A stretch of DNA of 64,000 bases from assembly GCF_011759375.1 (NCBI RefSeq), contig NZ_JAARML010000003.1, positions 744,001 through 808,000 of the forward strand. Direction: 5' to 3'. Position numbers and translations under genes: made by a program. How positions within the stretch are numbered: the stretch's first letter is position 1; every line of letters starts with the position of its first letter. Below the pieces are notes generated by a model that ran no database searches, was not told where the DNA came from, and saw only the letters and a list, made by a program, of their open reading frames with translations. Of the stretch, positions 52,323-60,873 are shown in pieces. This DNA is from Paraflavitalea devenefica (GTDB lineage Bacteria; Bacteroidota; Bacteroidia; Chitinophagales; Chitinophagaceae).

Positions 52323-53108
52323 ATGAAAACCTTCTTCCTGATTGCCTGTCTGCTGTGTACAAGTTGTATGCAGTATGCCCAGAACACAACTGCCTGGAAA
52401 AACAAAAAATGTGCAGTAGCGCTCACCTACGACGACGCCCTGAACATCCACCTCGATAAAGTCATTCCGGCATTGGATTCTGTTGGATTTAAAGGTACCT
52501 TCTACCTCATCGGTTCTTCCGATGCGTTTACAAAACGTATTCCCGAATGGCGGAAGGCCGCCGCCAAAGGCCATGAGTTGGGTAATCATACCATGTTCCA
52601 TCCCTGCTATGGAAAACGGCCCGGCCGGGAATGGGTGCCGGCCGATTACGACCTCAACATATATACCATGCGGCGAATGACAGATGAAATAAAAATGAAC
52701 AGCGCCTTGCTCGAAGCAACGGATGGCAAAACAAAAAGGACCCTCGCCTGTCCCTGTGGCGATACCAAAGTGGGCGATTCTTCTTACCTGTATAAAGTAA
52801 AAAATAACTTCGTGGCCATGCGGGACGGTACACCCGATGCCAATGACGTAAATGGATTTGGCGCAGTGACCATTCAATGGATGGGTCCAAATGGGCATTC
52901 AGGGGAGCAGCTCATTGCTGCGGTGAAACAGGCTATGGAAAGCAACGCCCTGCTCATCTTTGTATTTCATGGCGTAGGAGGGGAACATACCCTCAACGTA
53001 TCCTTACAGGCACACAGTGAACTACTGCAATTCCTCAGGCAAAATCAATCGCAGGTTTGGGTAGCGCCTTTTATCGAAATAGCGGAACACATAAAAGGAA
53101 GGAAATAG
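52323..53108 (+). CDS. Polysaccharide deacetylase-family protein (CE4-like)
   Basis: The 261-residue protein has a signal peptide (about 1-19) and a NodB-homology domain. Motif 1 is VALTYDDALNIHLDKV (catalytic and metal Asp), motif 2 GHELGNHTMFHPC (His-x3-His), and motif 3 is probably TLACPCGDTK. A motif 5 His may lie in IFVFHGVGGEH. These would bind one divalent metal and remove N- or O-acetyl groups from a polysaccharide. Its position after a GH2 gene in the same direction suggests a role in glycan processing, although a 220-bp spacer with palindromes separates them. Confidence 0.87.
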   Translation: MKTFFLIACLLCTSCMQYAQNTTAWKNKKCAVALTYDDALNIHLDKVIPALDSVGFKGTFYLIGSSDAFTKRIPEWRKAAAKGHELGNHTMFHPCYGKRPGREWVPADYDLNIYTMRRMTDEIKMNSALLEATDGKTKRTLACPCGDTKVGDSSYLYKVKNNFVAMRDGTPDANDVNGFGAVTIQWMGPNGHSGEQLIAAVKQAMESNALLIFVFHGVGGEHTLNVSLQAHSELLQFLRQNQSQVWVAPFIEIAEHIKGRK

Positions 53109-53113
53109 TTATT

Positions 53114-54622
53114 TCACTTGCTTTTTTGGATCAACGCCTTAGCCAGTTCCATTTCCAGGTCAACATTTTCCACAACATCCTTAATCGTATATTTAATCGG
53201 GTGGGTTGGAAGAACGCCCCGGCCAACAGGATGTATTTGATACATATAGCCAAGCTGTATGTTCGGGCTGATCCGGACCATTATCTTGCTGTTAGGCAAT
53301 TGTATTACGATGGCGTCCCCTCCCGTTGGTCCTTCGTAGGTGCCGCCGGTTTCCTCTCCTATAAATACAGCAGTAGTAGTTTTTTTAAGATCAGCCACCA
53401 GGTCTGCAGCGCTTGAGAAACAAGTACCATTCATCAATACATACAGTTTACCCTTGAAAACATTGGCCTTTGGGGGCTTTAGCATAAGGTTATCGCTATA
53501 TTCGTAATTATTGATCCATAAATGGTCATTTATTTTTCTCATATAGGAATCATCATTGTTGAATAACAGGTTCGAAGTGTCCCGCTCTATAATGACTTGC
53601 CTGAGTGGCCTGAAATCCAAATGGCTTAAATAAATGTGCTGATAAAGCCTGAAGGGTTGATCATATAAATAAGACATTAGCTCCATTTGCTGTTGTTCGC
53701 TGCCGCCTTCATTATTTCTGAGATCGATAATCAGGTTGTCAATCTTCTTACTTTTCAAAGCATAAAAGGTGGAGTCTAAAAAAGAGCTAAAATCAGGATC
53801 AATAGCCTTATTGTAAAAAGAGCGGGAAACGGTTAACAAGGCATAATTCTTTTGTTCATTTATTGCCAGTGAGGGAGAAGGCGTTTTAAACCATGCCTGG
53901 CTGTCAATCCTGTATTTCTTTAATAATAACTTACTACGTTCTTCTATTGAAATGCCCGGAATGGTGACTGATTTCTTTTTGCCCGTCCCATATTCCAGGT
54001 ATTCGATCTTAAAAACATCGCTTCTGTCAACATGAAGATGATAGTATAGATCAAAACCTTGAAAGGGATAATAAATATACCTTTCCATTAATCGGAGTTT
54101 TCTGGTTTGGATATACCCATCTGAAGCAATCCCCGGCAAGATGGAGGTAAGTATCTTTTTGCTTTGTACGCCATTGATGGATAAAATGCTGGATCCGTTG
54201 CGGATCGAAGCGTTGCTGCAATCATGTAAAACATAAATGCTGTCCTCCAGGACCTTGATCTGAAACGGTAATACCTTTTTTGATAAAACTTCTTTTTCCA
54301 GTTGTCCCTGTGGAATAGTATATAAATGACCACACCTAACGCTTGCATTTACCTGGCGTACCAGCGCGAGAAAATCCAATCCGGAAATGCCGTTATTAAC
54401 TTGTGCCCGCACACTGTCAAACCTGGCATCCACAGCTATCTTGCTGTCATATTTATACAACCTGGGATGAACATACTCCAGCGAAAACCTTAACCAGTTA
54501 AAATCTTCAATGGCCTGTGCGCTGGTCAATTGTAAAGGCTGTTCTTGTGCAAGAACACTGTCGTTAATAAAGAAAACAATAGGAAAGATCAAAAGGAGGG
54601 GTATACTTTTCAGGGTTGTCAT
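53114..54622 (-). CDS. S41-family (C-terminal-processing-like) serine peptidase
   Basis: The 502-residue protein has a signal peptide (about 1-25, ending VLAQ). An N-terminal helical domain (about 33-105) precedes a PDZ-like segment (SILSINGVQSKKIL) and the S41 core: IDNLIIDLRNNEGGSEQQQ, then LYVLMNGTCFSSAADLVADL, in which the first Ser of FSSA aligns with the nucleophile, and FIGEETGGTYEGPTGG. It is a paralogue of the protein at 57504-58994, with the same length and order. The gene is monocistronic and its codon use is more AT-rich than its neighbours. Substrate unknown. Confidence 0.88.
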   Translation of the reverse strand: MTTLKSIPLLLIFPIVFFINDSVLAQEQPLQLTSAQAIEDFNWLRFSLEYVHPRLYKYDSKIAVDARFDSVRAQVNNGISGLDFLALVRQVNASVRCGHLYTIPQGQLEKEVLSKKVLPFQIKVLEDSIYVLHDCSNASIRNGSSILSINGVQSKKILTSILPGIASDGYIQTRKLRLMERYIYYPFQGFDLYYHLHVDRSDVFKIEYLEYGTGKKKSVTIPGISIEERSKLLLKKYRIDSQAWFKTPSPSLAINEQKNYALLTVSRSFYNKAIDPDFSSFLDSTFYALKSKKIDNLIIDLRNNEGGSEQQQMELMSYLYDQPFRLYQHIYLSHLDFRPLRQVIIERDTSNLLFNNDDSYMRKINDHLWINNYEYSDNLMLKPPKANVFKGKLYVLMNGTCFSSAADLVADLKKTTTAVFIGEETGGTYEGPTGGDAIVIQLPNSKIMVRISPNIQLGYMYQIHPVGRGVLPTHPIKYTIKDVVENVDLEMELAKALIQKSK

Positions 54623-54688
54623 TTTACCGCTTTACTGAAAAATACAATTAAAAAATGGCAGATGATTAACTTCGATACCCGTTTTGTC

Positions 54689-54724
54689 ATCCCACCAATC
54701 CCAAAAATCCCACAAATCACAGTT
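54689..54724. repeat. Degenerate 9-bp tandem tract (consensus ATCCCANNA)
   Basis: Units ATCCCACCA, ATCCCAAAA, ATCCCACAA and a diverged ATCACAGTT run up to six bases before the complement of the PAP2 gene stop codon. It parallels the heptamer tracts found at other gene ends. Confidence 0.55.
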
Positions 54725-54730
54725 CAGACA

Positions 54731-56113
54731 TTACCATATAAACGCCGTCAACCCCACTCCAAATGCAAAATGGTCAAACTTTACCCGCTCCGTACCCACA
54801 TGTTGATAGGTATACTTCCCATCCAGGTCTATTTCAGTCAACTGATCAATGGAAAAATCATGGTCCGAATCAAAATAAGAAGCATACACCTTCAGGCCCA
54901 GGTTACGGGCGATCCTTTTCTGCAGGCCTGCGCCGGCTGACCAGCTAAAAGTCGCCTCCGGCTTATAACGCAGGTAAGGCAGTTCATTGGTGCGAAAAAA
55001 CTCCTCATAATCTTCCTTGATCTGCAATATTACATTCCCGTCTGCCCCCAGTGAGGAGCCGGCATTGATCTTGCCGGTAATAAACCAGTTATTAGGCAGG
55101 GGCAGACTGAAGAAGGGGCCTAAGTGTAAATAACGGATACCCATAGGCTGCGTATAGTGCCCGTCAGTAAGCGTAGGTATATCCGGATCGGAGAATGCCA
55201 GGTGGTCATCATTAACAGGGAAGCTGGTAAAGGCAAACTCGCCGCCTATACCGATATTCTTATGAAAGAACCAGGCGCCCTCCAGCCCCATATTAAACCC
55301 TCTGATGGCATGTATATCGCTCGACTTCTTGGTAAGGTCTCCGCTGGTGGCTGTGGCAAATCCGATCCGCATCTCCAGGAAGCTGGGCTTCTTATTAATG
55401 GGATAAGGATTATCGCGCAGGGGAGGATGGTTGCCTTTATCCTTAAATACCTTGTCGGCGATAAGATAGCCCAGTTCGGTGCTCAGGATGCCGATGCCTG
55501 CGCCGGCCAGCACATCCGATATCCAGTGCCGGTTATTCAGTTGCCGGCCGATAGCGGTGGCTGTGGCCATCGTATAACCTGCTACGCCATACAGCGGATG
55601 CCGGTACTGGCCATACTCCTTATGCAGGAAAGTAGCATTCATAAAGGAGTTGGCCGTATGCCCCGAAGGAAAAGAATTACGCTCATCGCCACTGGGGCGC
55701 TCTACCTTGGCCGAATACTTGATCGTATTCACCGTAGTGCCCATAATAATGGCGGAAAAAGCATACGATACCAATGCCCGTTTCACCGTATGCTTGCCTT
55801 TAATGCCGGCGGCATTCAGCCCAAACACGGCCACGGCCGGCACATACTGCATATAATCATCATAATGATGCCGGAAACTTGGGATATAACGGTTACGGAA
55901 CTTCCTGATCTCCTTCCTTTCACCCCAGGTAAGAGCACTGGCCGCGAACAGCCCCACAGGAACTGCGCTGATGCGTACCGCCTTGCTTTGCCAGAAACCG
56001 GGTTTAGAAGCAGAATCATTTGGAAAGAGGGAAATACCATTGACTTGTTGCGCCACCAGGGAGGGTAGAAAACAGCTAAACGATAACGACAGGCACACGA
56101 CGTACTTCTTCAT
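54731..56113 (-). CDS. PAP2-family phosphatase fused to an outer-membrane beta-barrel
   Basis: The 460-residue protein has a signal peptide (about 1-21). The PAP2 domain (about 75-220) shows all three motifs: KVERPSGDERNSFPSGHTAN (motifs 1 and 2 nearly contiguous) and RQLNNRHWISDVLAG (motif 3 with Arg, His and Asp). From about 245 to the end alternating aromatic strands resemble an OmpA/OmpW-type beta-barrel (FLEMRIGFATATSG, GGEFAFTSFP, FDHFAFGVGLTAFIW), ending in an aromatic residue as outer-membrane proteins do. Such fusions occur in Bacteroidota. The enzyme may dephosphorylate lipid or periplasmic phosphates at the outer membrane. Divergent from the AraC-type regulator. Confidence 0.85.
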   Translation of the reverse strand: MKKYVVCLSLSFSCFLPSLVAQQVNGISLFPNDSASKPGFWQSKAVRISAVPVGLFAASALTWGERKEIRKFRNRYIPSFRHHYDDYMQYVPAVAVFGLNAAGIKGKHTVKRALVSYAFSAIIMGTTVNTIKYSAKVERPSGDERNSFPSGHTANSFMNATFLHKEYGQYRHPLYGVAGYTMATATAIGRQLNNRHWISDVLAGAGIGILSTELGYLIADKVFKDKGNHPPLRDNPYPINKKPSFLEMRIGFATATSGDLTKKSSDIHAIRGFNMGLEGAWFFHKNIGIGGEFAFTSFPVNDDHLAFSDPDIPTLTDGHYTQPMGIRYLHLGPFFSLPLPNNWFITGKINAGSSLGADGNVILQIKEDYEEFFRTNELPYLRYKPEATFSWSAGAGLQKRIARNLGLKVYASYFDSDHDFSIDQLTEIDLDGKYTYQHVGTERVKFDHFAFGVGLTAFIW

Positions 56114-56256
56114 AAGCGTTAGTTTAATGGTAGGTGTAAGCAGGTACGGCGGTTCAAGCTATAATACAATTTCAATATAAGATATTTTGCGTATAAATAA
56201 CCCATTTTATCATTTCCTTTTCATCCGGAGGCTTTACTTTCGATCTGTGAAAATGA

Positions 56257-57423
56257 ATGCTTATGACTGCTTCCGGCTTTTGGGATACCATCATCTTACT
56301 GGGCATCGTGCAGGGCTTTATCCTCACCGGCCTGCTTTTCTTTTCAGGGAAGCAACAACCCGCCAACAGGTTACTGGCAGCGTTAATAGGGCTCATCACA
56401 TTGGCCTGTCTTAATATCTACCTGCTGGATGCTGCCTGGCTCAACAGTCATATCTTGTTGCACCTATTGGCCGATGCGCTGCCACTCGTGGTGATCATGC
56501 CGCTTGGGCCATTAATATGGTTCTATGTGCAGGCAACAATGGATCCTGCTTTCCGCATGGGCCGCAAACACTATATTCATTTTTGGCCGGCGGTACTGGA
56601 TCTCTTTCCCTATTGCCTGCTGCTGGTGGCCGATATCGGGTTGCTGACCGGCACTATGTCCAAAGGACAACGTGGATGGGTAAGTAATTTTATAGATCAG
56701 TATAATGTCTATTCCGATATTCCACGCTGGCTATCCCTTACCAGCTACCTGTGGCTTTCTTATCAATACATACGGCGGCAAAAAAGGCAGCAACAGGAAC
56801 TACCGGAACTTGGTATTCGCTGGCTGCGCCAGTTCCTCCTGCTCTTTCTCGTATTCCAGGGAATCTGGTTACTGTACCTCATACCATACATCATTCCGGC
56901 TACCCGCCAGGCTTTGCTCAACGCGGTCGACTGGTATCCCATCTTTGTACCCCTTGCCATCCTCATCTACTGGCTGGGCCTCAAAGGGTATCTGGTGGCA
57001 CATAGGCCGGCAGTAGAAAACACGCACAAAGCAACGGTGCCTGTCGCCACACGCCTCCCGGAAACAACCGCACAACAATTCATCGAACGCCTGCGTAACA
57101 TCATGGAAGAAGAAAAACTATACCTCGATCCTGACCTCAGCGTGAACGGATTGGCACGGCAGGTGGGCATGGCGCCCAAAACGGTTTCAGCAGTACTCAA
57201 TCAACACCTCGATAAAACCTTCTCCACCTTTGTCAATGAATACCGGGTGGAGGCCTTCAAAAAAAGAATACAACAACCCGGCGCCGCCAGTCTCACCATA
57301 CCAGGCATAGCCATGGAATGTGGTTTCTCTTCAGTGGCTACCTTTCAGCGTATCTTCAAACAACTCACTGGTGCCACTCCCTCCCGTTTTATGCAGGATG
57401 CAAAAGACGGAGAGGCCTCCTAA
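56257..57423 (+). CDS. Membrane-embedded AraC-family transcriptional regulator
   Basis: The 388-residue protein has about seven N-terminal TM helices (about 10-28, 38-58, 66-92, 110-132, 160-175, 200-220 and 232-250) and a C-terminal AraC HTH domain (about 285-383; DLSVNGLARQVGMAPKTVSAVLNQ and IPGIAMECGFSSVATFQRIFKQLTG). The membrane part probably senses a signal and the exposed HTH domain binds DNA. It lies between the divergent PAP2-barrel gene (143 bp away) and a downstream S41 peptidase gene (80 bp), which are plausible targets. The second ATG at 56263 is also a possible start. Confidence 0.88.
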   Translation: MLMTASGFWDTIILLGIVQGFILTGLLFFSGKQQPANRLLAALIGLITLACLNIYLLDAAWLNSHILLHLLADALPLVVIMPLGPLIWFYVQATMDPAFRMGRKHYIHFWPAVLDLFPYCLLLVADIGLLTGTMSKGQRGWVSNFIDQYNVYSDIPRWLSLTSYLWLSYQYIRRQKRQQQELPELGIRWLRQFLLLFLVFQGIWLLYLIPYIIPATRQALLNAVDWYPIFVPLAILIYWLGLKGYLVAHRPAVENTHKATVPVATRLPETTAQQFIERLRNIMEEEKLYLDPDLSVNGLARQVGMAPKTVSAVLNQHLDKTFSTFVNEYRVEAFKKRIQQPGAASLTIPGIAMECGFSSVATFQRIFKQLTGATPSRFMQDAKDGEAS

Positions 57424-57503
57424 AACTTCCTCAAATCCGGATTTGAGCAACTGTTTGTCAGGTAGTTAGGCTGCAAACAAAGAGGTTTGTAAAAAAGTTA
57501 CGC

Positions 57504-58994
57504 ATGAAGCATTGCTTACTCACCCTATGGTTATTCGTACCAGTCCTCCTCTTTGCACAGGAAAAAAAGGCTGTACATGACAGTTTAACGGAACGTATAT
57601 TATCAAAGTATGATATGCAGGAAGACATGCGATATCTGTGTAAAGTAATGGAGGAAATACATCCGGGTCTGTATCGCTACACGCCTAAACCGGTGATGGA
57701 CCAACGGCTCGATAGCTTTTATAACCTCCTCACCGGCGACAAACCTTACTATGATTACTACCGGTTGATGACAGCGTTCGTGGCCGGAATACGTTGTGCG
57801 CATACTTCCGTCATGCCAGGGGGCGACTGGCAATCCCATTTTAGACAAAATGCTCCCTTATTACCTTTTTCCACGCATTTTATAAATGACCGGCTCTATG
57901 TAACGGTCAACCTGACTACAGATACGGTCATTAAGCCTGGCTACGAAATACTACACATCAATGGTCAGCCGGTGCCTGAAATACGCCGGTTCATTTTCGA
58001 TCATTCCTGGAGTGATGGATACAATACCACCAACAAACAGCAACGTCTGAACACTGGCTTCCTGGCCGTTTTTTATTACCTGCTCATAGCCCGGCCCGAT
58101 AGCTTTGCCATAACCGCGAAAGATTCATCCGGGAAAATAGTGAATGTGGTCTATCCGGCACTAACCATCCAGACTGCCAGTAGTCAATTCCGGCAAAACC
58201 CGGTCAACAAAGAAATGATACGGCTCTATGTGGATAGAAAACGGGAAGACCTAAACCTGGAGATCAAAAAAGAGATCAATACCGCCGTGCTCACGGTGCG
58301 CAGCTTTGGGGGAAAAGCAGCCAAAAACATAGGGGCCTTCCTGCCGAAAGCCATGAAGAAATTGGCAAAAAACAACATTGGTCATCTCATCATAGACCTG
58401 CGCAACAATGGAGGTGGCTGGGACAGTGCCGGCGTATTACTATTTACTTACCTCATCAGTAAACCAGCCCGGTATTACTTGCGGGCGCATACCATTACAG
58501 CTTCCTCACCCTACCTGAGCCTGAGCGATCTTTCACCCGAAGACCTGGCAAACGTGCACAATGAGCTTATTTCCGAAACTGATGGCACTTTCACCTTGAA
58601 AGCTAATGCTGATGCAGGCCTGTCTATGCAACGGCCAAAAGCCGGTCACTACACCGGCAAAATTTACTTTCTCATGAATGGTGGTAGTGCGTCTGCTGCA
58701 GCGGAATTTCTGGCTGCGGCCCATGCCAATCAGTTGGGCGTCTTCATCGGCGAAGAGGCCGGTGGCAACTATGCCGGAGGCAATGGAGGTTCCTTTATTC
58801 CCCTGGTATTACCGCATAGTAAAATAAAAATAACACTTCCGCTGGTCTATTATGATAATACCACAAAACCTCCCTTTGAAAAGGGCAGGGGAGTGATGCC
58901 CGACTATGACGTACCCGATAACCTCGAAAACATCCTCCGCGGTATAGACACCCAAAAAGAATTTGTATTCAACCTCATCCGGCAGGGTAAATAA
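57504..58994 (+). CDS. S41-family serine peptidase, paralogue of the protein at 53114-54622
   Basis: The 496-residue protein has a signal peptide (about 1-18) and the same order as its paralogue: helical domain with MEEIHPGLYRYTPKP and RCAHTSVMPGG, a PDZ-like segment (YEILHINGQPVPEIRRF), and S41 core IGHLIIDLRNNGGGWDSAG, FLMNGGSASAAAEFL (Ser of SASAA as nucleophile) and FIGEEAGGNYAGGNGG. The catalytic Ser and oxyanion segments are intact. It follows the AraC-type regulator by 80 bp and may be under its control. Bacteroidota S41 proteins of this type are of unknown substrate. Confidence 0.9.
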   Translation: MKHCLLTLWLFVPVLLFAQEKKAVHDSLTERILSKYDMQEDMRYLCKVMEEIHPGLYRYTPKPVMDQRLDSFYNLLTGDKPYYDYYRLMTAFVAGIRCAHTSVMPGGDWQSHFRQNAPLLPFSTHFINDRLYVTVNLTTDTVIKPGYEILHINGQPVPEIRRFIFDHSWSDGYNTTNKQQRLNTGFLAVFYYLLIARPDSFAITAKDSSGKIVNVVYPALTIQTASSQFRQNPVNKEMIRLYVDRKREDLNLEIKKEINTAVLTVRSFGGKAAKNIGAFLPKAMKKLAKNNIGHLIIDLRNNGGGWDSAGVLLFTYLISKPARYYLRAHTITASSPYLSLSDLSPEDLANVHNELISETDGTFTLKANADAGLSMQRPKAGHYTGKIYFLMNGGSASAAAEFLAAAHANQLGVFIGEEAGGNYAGGNGGSFIPLVLPHSKIKITLPLVYYDNTTKPPFEKGRGVMPDYDVPDNLENILRGIDTQKEFVFNLIRQGK

Positions 58995-59075
58995 TTGCAG
59001 GGATATTTTCTTATCTGTACCGGAATATTACCTGTTTTATTCATTACCTTTCAATAAACCTATAACATCACAGGT

Positions 59076-59741
59076 ATGCTACGGGATATTTGTTTAAGTT
59101 TTTCCAGCAGTGGTAATCCTAAAAGCACGGATAAGCTTTTCTGGGATAGTCTGTTCATCGGGGCATTATTCCTCCGCCACCTGGGCCACATAAAAGCAGG
59201 CAAATGCCAGAAAATCACCATTAAAGCAGTTGACAAACTGGAATTACAAATAGAAGACTATGAGAATATTGCATCAATCAACGTAGTCACTTACTTTAAG
59301 CTCTTTGATTATGAAGAATTCCAGGCGTTGAACCGGGAAGACAAAAAATATAAACTATTGGATTTCCTATATGCCGGTATGGAGGAACTTTTCCTGCTAA
59401 AACAATGGGATGCTGCTCCATTACAACCTGCTTATGAAGCTTGTAAAATGGATGATATTGTTTTCAGGAAATACTTGGAAAAGGCAATAAAAGATCCCAT
59501 AAATAAAACTATCGCCTATCAGGTTTTCTTCACTTGGGAATGGGAAGAGGTGCAGTGTTACTTGATAAAATGGGATACGAAAAACAAAATCGAATTGAGC
59601 CGGTCGCTTTACTTTAAAACCAAGCCCAATACATTCGAACAGCGATGGGATTTCCGGCTGGATAAAGAAGCCCGGCAATTCGTCCTCGAAAGTAAAGTCT
59701 TTAAAAATCGTTACGAACTTCCACTGCAGATCGTCTCTTAG
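59076..59741 (+). CDS. Protein of unknown function, 221 residues
   Basis: I do not recognise a family. The protein has no signal peptide and no TM helix and seems to be cytoplasmic. It begins MLRDICLSFSSSGNPKSTDK; mixed alpha/beta content is suggested, with acidic and aromatic segments (NVVTYFKLFDYEEFQALN; WEEVQCYLIKWD). The open frame, length and codon use support a real gene. It starts 81 bp after the S41 peptidase gene, in the same direction, with AT-rich DNA between. After it a 202-bp spacer shows no recognisable gene. Confidence 0.6.
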   Translation: MLRDICLSFSSSGNPKSTDKLFWDSLFIGALFLRHLGHIKAGKCQKITIKAVDKLELQIEDYENIASINVVTYFKLFDYEEFQALNREDKKYKLLDFLYAGMEELFLLKQWDAAPLQPAYEACKMDDIVFRKYLEKAIKDPINKTIAYQVFFTWEWEEVQCYLIKWDTKNKIELSRSLYFKTKPNTFEQRWDFRLDKEARQFVLESKVFKNRYELPLQIVS

Positions 59742-59943
59742 GGCATAACTGACATAACTTATCCGCTCCGCGATGCCCTGTCCCGTTTTGCGGGAAAAGT
59801 ATGCAGCCCAGCCTTGTGCGTTTGGGTGCTTGTGCCCGTATAACTCCCCCTGTCCAAAACGCCCCGCCACAAAGTCTATTTCCCACCCCGCATCTTGCTG
59901 ATGAAGGCAATAGCTTTGGTATCTGAAACAAAAAAGTATAACC

Positions 59944-60432
59944 ATGGCAACAAAAGATTTTACCACTACGTTCGTAGTCGACCAAACACCCGAACAAGTA
60001 TTCAATGCTATCAACAATGTGCGTGGTTGGTGGTCCGAAGAAGTCGAAGGCAGTACCGATAAGCTCAATGCGGAATTCAACTACCATTACAAAGACGTGC
60101 ACGTCAGCAAAATGAAAATAACAGAACTCATTCCTGGTAAAAAAGTCGCCTGGCTGGTTCTGGAAAACTATTTCGACTTTACCAAAGACAAGAATGAATG
60201 GAAAGACAACAAAATCATCTTTGACATCACGCAAAAGGGTAATCAAACACAATTGCAGTTCACGCAAGTGGGTTTGGTGCCTGCGTATGAATGCTATGAC
60301 ATCTGCCGCGATGCATGGACCAACTACATCAACAACAGTCTGCGCAGCCTCATCACTACAAGTAAAGGCCAGCCGAACCCGAAAGAAGGCGGCTTCAATG
60401 AGCAGCTAATTCAGCAACATAACAAACAATAA
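59944..60432 (+). CDS. SRPBCC/AHSA1-type ligand-binding protein
   Basis: The 162-residue protein matches the START/AHSA1-like fold: DFTTTFVVDQTPEQVFNAIN at the start, VRGWWSEEVEGSTD, then the strands AEFNYHYKDVHVSKMKITEL and VAWLVLENYFDF, and a C-terminal long helix YDICRDAWTNYINNSLRSLI that closes the hydrophobic pocket. The family is often annotated SRPBCC domain-containing, ATPase. No ligand is known. It is followed after 3 bp by the SnoaL-like gene, so the two are an operon. Confidence 0.85.
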   Translation: MATKDFTTTFVVDQTPEQVFNAINNVRGWWSEEVEGSTDKLNAEFNYHYKDVHVSKMKITELIPGKKVAWLVLENYFDFTKDKNEWKDNKIIFDITQKGNQTQLQFTQVGLVPAYECYDICRDAWTNYINNSLRSLITTSKGQPNPKEGGFNEQLIQQHNKQ

Positions 60433-60435
60433 ACA

Positions 60436-60807
60436 ATGAATAAAACAACAATGACCACGCAGGAAGTGGCAGCACGCTTCAACGAGCTGGCGCAACAGGA
60501 GAAATGGTTTGAAATACAGGACGAGCTCTTTGCAGATAATGTGCGGAGCGTAGACCCTCCCCATTCTCCTTATTTTGGGTATGCAGAAGGCAAAGCACCC
60601 GTTCGCAAAAAAGGGGAAGACTGGGTGAAAAGAGTTGAAGCGGCCCACAGGCTTTATACTACCGAACCCATTATAAGCGGCAATCACTTCGCAGTAGGAA
60701 GGGAAGTGGATATCACGGTGCAAGGACTTGGCAGAATACAGATCAACGAAATAATGCTCTACGAAGTAAAAGACGGCCGGATTGTCTTAGAGCAGTTCTT
60801 TTATTAA
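60436..60807 (+). CDS. SnoaL-like/NTF2-fold protein
   Basis: The 123-residue protein fits the NTF2-like cone fold: TTQEVAARFNELAQQEKWFE and ELFADNVRSVDPPHSPYFGY, then strands ISGNHFAVGREVDITVQG and INEIMLYEVKDGRIVLEQFF. SnoaL-like proteins are polyketide-cyclase relatives and generic small-molecule binders or isomerases. It starts three bases after the SRPBCC gene stop, so both are likely co-expressed. Start alternatives include the ATG at 60451 (MTTQEV). A family C palindrome follows the gene. Confidence 0.82.
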   Translation: MNKTTMTTQEVAARFNELAQQEKWFEIQDELFADNVRSVDPPHSPYFGYAEGKAPVRKKGEDWVKRVEAAHRLYTTEPIISGNHFAVGREVDITVQGLGRIQINEIMLYEVKDGRIVLEQFFY

Positions 60808-60835
60808 ACCAATCTGTGCGCGCTGGTTCCGCGCC

Positions 60836-60859
60836 CTGGTTCATGTCCCCACGAACCAG
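60836..60859. repeat. Family C palindrome
   Basis: CTGGTTCATG-TCCC-CACGAACCAG: the ideal arm is TGGTTCGTG/CACGAACCA, with one mismatch in this copy. Copies lie at 43301 and 63109. This one is between convergent genes and could terminate both. Confidence 0.62.
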
Positions 60860-60873
60860 ACTGAGAAAAAAAG

